A stretch of DNA of 64,000 bases, from positions 1,243,095 to 1,307,094 of the forward strand of contig JAAOMT010000571.1 of the NCBI GenBank assembly GCA_016748015.1. Reading direction: 5' to 3'. Positions 57,181 through 64,000 of the stretch are shown here, piece by piece. Within the stretch, counting starts at the first letter, position 1, and the number at the start of each line of letters is the position of its first letter. The DNA is from Geosiphon pyriformis (Eukaryota > Glomeromycota > Glomeromycetes > Archaeosporales > Geosiphonaceae). The position numbers and the translations under genes are program-made. The notes under the pieces are model-generated. The model was given only the letters and a program-made list of their open reading frames with translations. It made no database searches and was not told the origin of the DNA.

Positions 57181-58605
57181 CATCAGTTTCTTAGGTAAGT
57201 TCTTCCTTTTGTTTCTCTTTTCCCTTGTTGTTGTCGTCTTAGGAGAGTATTGGCAGTAGTTTATTGTGCTTTTCGTCCGTCCACGACACTTGATAGGCTT
57301 TCCAGGTAGGCTTTTCTTTCTCCTCCTCTAGTTCGATCAATAGTTTCTCTCTTGGAGGAGTTTTGAAGTGGCCACATGTGACTGGAACATATATGTATTG
57401 GCCCTGATACATTAGCTAGAGTTTCTGGGTGTTCCAGTCTAATGTTGCATTGACTTTGGATAGCCAGTTATTACCAACGAGAGCTTGGTATTGAGTGGTT
57501 TCCATCACTAAAACTTTAATGGAAGTCACAATGCCATTGACTTCAAAAGGAAAGTTGTCGATTTTGCCAATTGGAGTTTTGGTCACTCTATCTGCTGTGA
57601 TAATTCTGGTGCTGGCAGTTTGATTAACTCAGTGATCTAATTGATCCATGAGTTGTCTTGTGATTATGCTGCCTGCAGAACCACTGTCCAGGATCAATTT
57701 GATGGATTGTCCTTCGACTTTGGCATCAGTGTACATTGCAGTGATTGGTTTGGCTTCAAGAGTGGCTTCACTAAATAATAGCATTGCAGCTGTTTTCTCA
57801 AATTTGAATGGGAAGATAGCGGCCAATGACTCATCTTTGGTGATGATAGCAGGTAGGATATTACTGGTGAGTGGTTGTTTTTGGGTAAATGCCAGGTTAT
57901 TGGTTGAAGTGTCTTCTGGGGTGACCAGGAGACTTAAATAGTTCTGGGAATTCAGGTTCTGGGGTTGACCAGTACCTGAATTCTGCTGGTGTAATCCAAA
58001 TGGTTGCTGTGAAGAACTGGGGATTGGTTGATAGACTACTATCACTGATCTCCAGCTCTGTTGAGTCATTTTTGGTCTTTGGGTTCCATTGGGTGGTAAG
58101 TTTTGGGGTGGTGTTTGGATCTGTTGGGGTTGATAAATTATTTGTGGCTGCAGTTGATATATTACTTGTGGCTGTGGCTGATAAATCAGAGGTTGATATA
58201 CTGGAGACTGATGACTGTGTCACTGGTAGGTAAGTGGGTGGGTTTTGATTTGGGTACTGATTCGGAGTTTGGAACCGGCGATCAGGGTTTCAATATGGAT
58301 TTTTTGATCGTTGGTTATTTAAATGCTGGTAACAGTCAATTTGGATATGTCCTTGTTTACCACAATAGTGGCAGATATGCGTTTCCTGTTGCCACTGTTA
58401 ATTGGTTGATAAAGATTGACGTGGTTGATTTTGGGCACGATTAGAGTTTTCTTGATTATTGCATTGTTGTGGAGGCTGATAAATGGCGTGATTGTCAGCT
58501 AAGTATCCTTCCAATCTCTTATTGATTGATTTACTGAACTTCTCCAATTTGGAATCCAATTCAGATAATCCGTTCATTACTAGATTAATGGCTTGGGCGT
58601 GAATG
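57181..58605 (-). pseudogene. Element F Gag nucleocapsid and aspartic protease
   Basis: From 58,605 on the minus strand: HAQAINLVMNGLSELDSKLE, then a CCHC knuckle CHYCGKQGHIQIDC (about 58,335-58,380), a Gln/Pro/Ser/Thr-rich linker, and protease with IKLILDSGSAGSIITRQLMD (about 57,690) and a downstream ETTQYQALVGNNWL-like region near 57,500, equivalent to DAPQYQALVGNDWL in A. The protease would process the polyprotein. Frames change near 58,230 and several stops are present; the last ~250 nt toward the Cys module are poorly preserved. Confidence 0.75.
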
Positions 58606-58621
58606 GAAAATACAACAAAAA

Positions 58622-59971
58622 ATGAACATACAAAAATATTAACAATTGCAATATTATCTAAACACTCAACAGTTCAAGGAGAATTTATCTCAAATGGAAC
58701 AAAGAAGTATCAAACAACAATCAAAATATTTTATCACTCATCAAAATATACTTTATTGGAAAAATAGAAGGGATCCAGATCAACCAACCAGAGTAATTAT
58801 GAAGCCAGAAAAAGAGACAATATTATTCAACATGCACTCAAATCCAACAGCAGGACATTTTCACAAAGAAACAACCATAGAAAAAACCAGAAAGAGATAT
58901 TATTGGCCATCAATGTACTCAAACATCATTCAATATGTTCAAAATTGTGATGCTTGTTAGCAAAGAGGAGGAACAAGACCCAGTGAACCATTAAGACCAA
59001 TTAAAGTGAGACAACCATTTGACCGTATAAGAATTGATTTAGTCGGACCATTAACAATGACCAGCAGAGGAAACAGATACATAGCAGTAGCTATGGACTA
59101 TCTCATTAAATGGCCAGAGGCGAAAGCAATTCAAAGAGCAGATGCAGAATCCGTTGCCAAATTCGTTTATTAGGATTTGATTTGTTGACATAGATGTCCA
59201 AAAGAATTATTATCAGACCAAGGAACTCATTTTGTGAACAGAACATTAACAGAATTGAGCCAAAGATTCGGAATCAAGAGACCATTATCATCACCATACC
59301 ATCCACAAACCAATGGATTAGTAGAAAGATTCAACAGAACATTGTGTAAAGCAATAGCCAAGCTCAACCAAGAAAACCAGAATGATTGGGATTTGTTCAT
59401 ATCATCAGTACTATTTGCTTATTAGACAACAAAACAGGATACTACACAAGCAACACTATTTAAATTAGTATATGGGAGAATAGCAATGTTACCAGTAGAG
59501 AGAAAAATTAATACATATCCAGCTAAACCAATAACAGAGAAAAATTTTCAAGAAACATTAGAAAACAAACAAAGAAGAACAGCTGATAATATCCAAAAGT
59601 CACAAGAAACACAGAAAGAAAGACATGATAGTTAACTACCAGACAAACCAGTTGAATTTAAGATCGGAGACAAAGTATTACTACATCATACCAAAGCGGA
59701 AAAACAATGGAGTGGAAAATTTGACCCCAAATGGGATGGACCATTTCACATAGAAGAAATTCTAGGAAATGGAGCTTACAAATTAAGATTGGATAACAAA
59801 ATTTTAACCAAAGCAGCACATGAAGATTGACTAAAACCATATCACAATATCACACTACCATCTACCAGTAATATTCCACAATTAGGAGTACAGAGAATAC
59901 TAGTTCAACCAGATGAGATTCCACAAGATCTGGAACCAATCATTATTATCGACAACAACACATTAAATTGA
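58622..59971 (+). pseudogene. Element F integrase
   Basis: 1350 nt from ATG (MNIQKY-stop-QLQYYLNTQQF), matching the start MDPENYNNLKQYL in C. HHCC (MHSNPTAGHFHKE ... CDAC), DDE residues in IDLVGPLTM, LLSDQGTHFV and LVERFNRTLCKA, C-terminal KAEKQWSGKFDPKWDGPFHIE with Trp codons intact. Stops occur at Gln, Tyr and Trp codons (for example CDAC-stop, VY-stop-DLIC-stop). Ends DNNTLN. All three catalytic residues are retained. Confidence 0.9.
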
Positions 59972-60025
59972 TCCATCAAAAGAATATATAAAGACATAGT
60001 AGATGTGACAGGAAATATCAGAAAA

Positions 60026-60688
60026 ATGGAAATTACAGACAACATTCACTCACTAGCACAACAACTCTTTCAATTAATCCAACACCAGGAAATGGAGATT
60101 ACAATCAATTAACAAACCATTTGATATCAAGATACTAGAAAGACATTTCAACTCAGAACACAGAAAAAAACTGAAAATACTGTAGACAAAATCATGGCAA
60201 AAGTAAAATTAGCAATAAAAGAATTGACAAAAGAGTCACTATATCAAGAGTTGACTAGAGAAACTTGAAATTGGTGGATACAACAATTTCCACAAAACTA
60301 TTATTATTTTTACTTGGGACAACACATAAATATCCAAAATCTATATACGGATAAAACAAAGCAATTATTCGACAAAAAAATACTACAACAATTAGAACAT
60401 TTTGTGGGAAAAAACAACTTATCCACACAAGCCCGAGCCATATACCGAATACACACAGTATTTCAGGATAAACCAGAAATATTGCTCAACAGAGCAATGA
60501 ATATGGTTACCAGTAATCAATTGGGAAAAATCACCAATGCTCAATTTGAAGAATTATAGACCCAAATAACACAAGTAATTCTCGAAAACAAAATCCAGGA
60601 AATATTTTAAGAGGGAGAATTACATGAGTTAAATTTCGACAGAGCTCAATATTAAAAGAAGGGAATAATGTTACTCATAGAAATATAG
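60026..60688 (+). pseudogene. Element F ORF3, reading across the polypurine tract into the LTR
   Basis: 663 nt, ATG (MEITDNIHSLAQQLFQLIQ) to TAG at 60,686-60,688, inside the 3' LTR. It resembles C ORF3 at both ends: M.I..NI..L.Q.L at the start, YFYLGQHINIQ against YFHIGKTLYEQ in the middle, GKITNAQFEE and QITQVILENKIQEI against GKLTELKF and QISSIILDYYLEI near the end, then KKGIM over the polypurine tract. About six stops at Gln, Trp and other codons. Conservation across two families with unrelated LTRs is the main evidence that this is a real gene. Confidence 0.7.
60654..60668 (+). other. Element F polypurine tract
   Basis: AAAAGAAGGGAATAA directly precedes the 3' LTR and encodes part of ORF3. 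Confidence 0.65.
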
Positions 60689-61547
60689 GAAATATATTAG
60701 CATAATTATTAGCCAATCAGAAGTAAGCGTAATAAATGTGGAATTCCAGGATTTCTCTCAGGAATTTCAGGATTCCCTGATAAGAAATTGCAGAATTGCA
60801 GAATTGCAGAATTCCTCTCAAAGGAATCGCAGGATTCCAGGAATTCCAGAATTTCTGTCGTGAAGAATCGAGGAATTGAGGAATCCCAATTATGTATATA
60901 TAGTAGTAGTGTTAAAAACAAAAAAGACAGAATCGATACCACAGAATCCTTAGCCAAGAAACCAATCATCAAATAAATAATTATTCCATATCTTAATTCA
61001 CTATCCACTATCAACACTTCATGTTGATAATAATTAATACTTAACCATGCTAGAACAATAGCTCTTGATCATGGCTATTGATAAGATACTAATGTACCAA
61101 ATTGCCTTGGCTTATTTTCTTTATTTTCTTTAATTTTATTTTCTTTAATTTTATTTTATTTTCTTTCTTTGATTTTGTTGTTGTATACTAATTGAGTAAA
61201 AAGATTAAGCACTGAGTTATTGGCGTCAAGGATAGCCTGGTAAAAGACCCAGAAATAAGGGTAAAATTATATATATTAACAGATAGCTTACCAGAAGGGC
61301 ACAACTGCCAGAATAAATCTGGCTGCCAAGCTGAGAAAGAAATTGGGCATAATTGTGACTCCAGAAAAACTACTACCATTACCACTGAATCTCTGTCTAT
61401 TATACAAAGAACTTCACAACAAAACCTTCAGATCAACCAAAACTTTCAGATATCATATCTTCCACATATCATCCACGAAAGTAGCTTTTAAGCACCAAGT
61501 TACAGGTTTGTTATTCAATACAACAACAGAAATAATCACCTGTAACA
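60669..61547 (+). repeat. Element F 3' LTR
   Basis: 879 bp, the partner of 51,410-52,335; it lacks the long T-run. TATATATA is at about 60,895-60,902. It ends GTAACA at the target duplication CCAC. Confidence 0.9.
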
Positions 61548-61736
61548 CCACCCTTAAAACCAGAAACTTTAATAGTCTTCTTCATAACAGCAATAACAGG
61601 ACTAACAATGGCCTTGTAATTAAAGAACAGTTTTAATTTATCATACTGAATAGTAAAAAACATCTTTCGAAAAAACTTTTGACTCTTTTTTGGGAATTTT
61701 GGACGAAGGAGAGAAAGAAGTTTTTTTGTTTTTCTC
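61548..61736 (-). pseudogene. LINE-1 piece 1: region upstream of ORF1 ATG
   Basis: Minus-strand sequence joins piece 2 after removal of element F, giving VSGFKGGFKMVASRKKRK. The upstream frame (FTIQYDKLKLFFNYKAIVSPV) is open over the joint, so ORF1 may start further 5' than 51,398. It aligns loosely with the eroded LINE relic at 12,440-12,560. Confidence 0.6.
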
Positions 61737-62009
61737 TTAAATAATACACTTTTTTGTTAAAATTTTATTAATTACTATAAAAAAAATAATATTTGAAACT
61801 TTTTTACTCTTTGCTCTGGTTGTAATCATAAAATAAGAAAAAAAAAAGAGTTTTTTTTTAAGTTATTTTCTGAAAAATATAAAAAATTTTATTTTTAAAA
61901 TATATTTTTTTGAGAAATTTGGAATAAATAAATAAAGCACTTTATTTTTAATATATTGTAATTATTTATAACTATTTTTAATTTAATTTGTATTTTTTTT
62001 TTATTACAT
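61737..62009. other. AT-rich relic between LINE-1 and LINE-2
   Basis: Composition drops abruptly to A/T. The sequence 61,737-61,850 aligns with the LINE relic at 12,625-12,725 ('acttttttactctttg..ttgtaatcataaaat' against 'gcttttttactttttgttataattatggtcataaaat'). It may be the continuation of the relic interrupted at 13,721, or the true 5' end of LINE-1. Confidence 0.45.
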
Positions 62010-62126
62010 TTAATGAGTACAGTTCAACCACTATCTAATATACAGATGCAAGCTAAGTAAATCTAACTAAATGTGGTTCACACATTTGCTACATGTAACT
62101 AGCCACTCAGGCCAATCTAGACAACA

Positions 62127-62750
62127 CTATACACCTACATAAACTTTGACACTATCACAAATACCAGAAAAAAAAAGGCTAGCCTTACACAAACCAAAAC
62201 TGACGGCAAACATCTCATCAATTCCAAGAAGATAAACAATTTCACCAGACAAATGTTTAATAGAGTCAGCTAAAAGACCAATAAGAATTTCCGAAGCACA
62301 AACCAAACCACAACATTCTATGTCCACTTTAAACTTAGCCCTGAGTAACTACAAACCACACCAGTGTTTTTTTGCCAGGCGCCAAACAAAATCAGCCACC
62401 ACCAAAACAGCCTGATTATGATTCTTGAAATGTGCAGTAGCTTTATCAATCTATTCTCTTAGTACAAAGCCTTTACACAATTGCATATACACTCCTGAAT
62501 TATAACAACTAGCAAGCAGAGTACACAACATAGGAGAGGATGCCAGAGAGCAGCCCACCAGCAACAACTTCCACAAAGCAGTCCTGTCCAACAAAATATC
62601 AGCACACACAGCTGCCTTATTTTGACAAGTAAACACATGATCTGACAATTCAACATTATCACACATTAAACAGAGAACCTCAAGATAACATTTATCATAC
62701 AACCTTTTACGAATGGCAACTGATAACTTCCTATGGACCACTTTCATTAA
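62127..62750 (-). pseudogene. LINE-2 ORF2 C-terminal region
   Basis: MKVVHRKLSVAIRKRLYDKC, then LCLMCDNVELSDHVFTC, a CxxC...HxxxxC motif, a hydrophobic stretch, then KHLSGEIVYLLGIDEMFAVS, corresponding to VIKLLGVTKAFGILFGF of LINE-1. It is out of frame with the RNase H domain because of a single-base change near 62,830. Stops lie between 62,330 and 62,450. Confidence 0.7.
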
Positions 62751-63400
62751 GTAAGTACAGAGAATAGCTGAAGCTCAGCTTGTAAAACCTGACAGCATGT
62801 GGGAGTCCGGGTGCCAGACTGAAGCCATACACTTCCAATCAACTCTTTATCGATCACCACAGAGCCAGGACCAGTCTCCCACTGAGCATAACAGATAGAT
62901 CTATAAATATCCCAAACAAAATGTCGAGCATTGCCTAAGACAACCTGACCATGAGCCATGACATACCTTTCCTGAACACTCATAGGAAGAGACAAATTGG
63001 AGTGAGCAGCGTGCCCAGCCAAAGCATCAGTCTTGTCATTGTGAGCATTACTCAAATGGCCTTTTACCTTCACCCACCCAACAGAAAGGTCTTTATTCTC
63101 AATCAACTTGTGAATATAACATCTTTCCACCCAACATTTGTTCCTGAAATCAGAAGCAATTAAACCCAATTCTGAAGCACACGCATCAATAATAGCCTGA
63201 CTATCAGTGTTAATAACAACCGAGCATGAAGAAGGAACACATTGCAGTGCCAGGACAACAGTGTGAAGTTCAGCCATAGTAGAAAAAAGCAACTCACTGA
63301 CCTCAATGCCAATACTCACACTAGCATTGGGGAAATAAGCTGCAGCCCCACCTGCAACCTTGGCAGTGCCCAAATGAGACAAAAAACCATCAGTATACAC
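62747..63400 (-). pseudogene. LINE-2 ORF2 RNase H domain, catalytically complete
   Basis: Open for 217 codons. VYTDGFLSHLG-type start (MYTDGFLSHLGTAK), MAELHTVVLALQ, INTDSQAIIDAC and NAHNDKTDALAGHA supply the four acidic residues of RNase H1-type enzymes, which remove RNA from RNA/DNA hybrids. FVWDIYRSICYAQWETG follows. The last ~27 codons are read in the wrong frame after a shift near 62,830 (the correct frame gives VWHPDSHMLSGFT). The Met is an internal position of a longer polyprotein, not a start. Confidence 0.85.
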
Positions 63401-64000
63401 TGCGAAGACATCAAACCAAGATTCATGTAAACATTCTCAAACAACCAAATATCTTTCCGAATCAAAAAAGTTTGAGCCACCAAAGACTGTGGACAGACCA
63501 CCAGGAATGAGACAGTGACCATCCATGTATGCAGAAACTTTGGAGTACCACAAGGATACAGGACCCCTGAAACTCAGTCTCTTCCAGCGGCAAAAAGTCC
63601 TCCAACTGAGAACCAATTTATCTTTGCCCAATAACCTGTCACCAAAGGCAACACCAAAATGCTTTAAAGAGGGGACCACACCAAAATAAAAAGAGCTACC
63701 CAAGATCATCAATACAGGAAAGTGACCAGCACCATGAAAAGCACAAGGCAAATTGTTGGCCAGATATATATCATTGTCCAAAAAAATTCTAACCATACCA
63801 GCAAGAAAATTGTTAGAGGAATTAACCCTCAACTTAACAGGATGTTGCAAAGGGTTTAATGGAGCCCACTCTAATATCTGTAAATCCAAAAAACAGTGTT
63901 CAAACAAATGTCCCAGAATACCAGGCACATTTGAGAACCAAACCAATGAAGCCACCTTCTCTTTAGCCTAGATCTGTTCGAAAGTCCTCACACCATAAAG
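63401..64000 (-). pseudogene. LINE-2 ORF2 RT-RNase H connection region
   Basis: ASLVWFSNVPGILGHLFEHC, FLDLQILEW, SSNNFLAGMVRIFLDND and LVLSWRTFCRWKRLSFRGPV match LISFVNSGRILGHLFSHR, HDLQILCW, SNNFLAGMVCILLD and FSWRTFKWWKRLDPHGPV of LINE-1 piece 4. The frame is open from about 63,955 to 63,437 with a stop at 63,435-63,437 and another near 63,970; it continues beyond the window. Confidence 0.75.

Larger units (their letters stand above)
53860..58605 (-). other. Inverted central block of element F
   Basis: Breakpoints lie at about 53,858-53,862 and 58,603-58,606. Re-inverting joins Gag (ESAESETN to HAQAINLVMNGL) and places the integrase ATG about 60 nt after the RNase H stop, against 51 nt in element C. 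No long inverted repeats were seen at the breakpoints. Confidence 0.85.
51410..61547 (+). mobile_element. Element F: second Ty3-type family, with an internal inversion
   Basis: LTRs of 926 bp (51,410-52,335) and 879 bp (60,669-61,547), TGTTACTCATAG to CACCTGTAACA, with perfect target duplications CCAC (51,406-51,409 and 61,548-61,551). Gag start and capsid, integrase and ORF3 are on the + strand, but the central 4.7 kb (knuckle, protease, Cys modules, dUTPase, RT, RNase H) is on the minus strand. Inverting about 53,860-58,605 restores the same gene order as element C. The LTR sequence is unrelated at first sight to A/B/C, while the protein plan is the same. Confidence 0.93.
13722..61736 (-). 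mobile_element. LINE-1: one non-LTR retrotransposon split into six pieces by nested LTR elements
   Basis: In LINE orientation the pieces are 61,736-61,548, 51,409-50,298, 49,304-46,449, 45,463-44,071, 34,201-33,353 and 14,113-13,722, together about 6.8 kb. The coding order is ORF1 (basic N-terminus, central domain, CCHC knuckle) then ORF2 (APE endonuclease, RT, RNase H, C-terminal zinc-finger-like motif). At each junction, removing the inserted LTR element and one 4-bp target copy rejoins the coding sequence. The poly-A complement (T-run) is at 13,722-13,735. The domain order fits LINE clades with RNase H (I/Tad type). The 5' limit is uncertain and could lie anywhere from 61,736 to about 62,000. 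Confidence 0.85.
62010..64000 (-). mobile_element. LINE-2: 3' part of a second minus-strand LINE, open at the window edge
   Basis: The T-run at about 61,992-62,001 and 'attacatttaatgagtacag' are the tail and 3' UTR complement, homologous to 13,735 and 7090. The protein matches LINE-1 and LINE-3 domain for domain but is clearly diverged, so it is a different subfamily. It is less damaged than LINE-1: the RNase H domain is a single open frame. The 5' part lies outside the window. Confidence 0.85.

Noticed and set aside
1-64000. CRISPR array, tRNA, rRNA or operon-type bacterial features
   Set aside because: No regularly spaced identical repeats, no cloverleaf with A/B boxes noticed, and all recognisable coding sequence is retrotransposon-derived.

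Overview
The window is repeat-dominated eukaryotic DNA. I found no single-copy host gene, tRNA or rRNA. Very AT-rich flanks, Ty3-type LTR elements with 4-bp target duplications, and LINEs carrying APE endonuclease, RT and RNase H point to an AT-rich, transposon-loaded fungus. An arbuscular mycorrhizal (Glomeromycotina) genome fits best, but that is inference from general look (about 0.5).

Layout. (1) 1-13,721 is an AT desert. It holds eroded LTR relics (318-1300 and 2440-2850), one 5'-truncated LINE tail on the + strand (LINE-3, 5671-7112) and eroded LINE relics (9586-13,721). (2) 13,722 to about 61,736 is a nest built on one minus-strand LINE (LINE-1). It is cut into six pieces by five LTR insertions, and one of these was itself hit by a further element: A (14,114-33,352) containing B (22,817-32,171); C (34,202-44,070); solo LTRs D (45,464-46,448) and E (49,305-50,297); and F (51,410-61,547). 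Every insertion begins TGTTAC, ends GTAACA and has a recognisable 4-bp target duplication. Removing insertions A, C and E plus one target copy restores the LINE reading frame; at D one further base is missing. (3) 61,737-62,009 is AT-rich relic. (4) 62,010-64,000 is the 3' part of another minus-strand LINE (LINE-2).

The Ty3 elements are the main interest. A, B and C (one family) and F (a divergent second family) share an unusual plan: N-terminally extended Gag, CCHC knuckle, aspartic protease, two Cys-rich probable zinc modules, a trimeric-type dUTPase, RT and RNase H, then a stop, about 50 nt of spacer and a separate ATG for integrase, then an extra conserved ORF ('ORF3'). ORF3 occupies the env/nef position, runs across the polypurine tract and terminates inside the 3' LTR. 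In all four elements the long Gag frame appears to open at a conserved GTG rather than an ATG.

All copies are damaged, mainly by C:G to T:A transitions (CGA to TGA, CAA to TAA, TGG to TGA/TAG, catalytic Asp to Asn). This looks like cytosine-methylation decay or a RIP-like process, and extended to completion it would explain the AT deserts. B is the best preserved pol copy.

Assembly cautions. A perfect 19-bp Tn5/Nextera mosaic end lies inside B at 28,639-28,657 and replaces about 440 bp. B also contains 659 Ns (23,086-23,744). F carries a 4.7-kb internal inversion that may be real or an amplification/assembly chimera.
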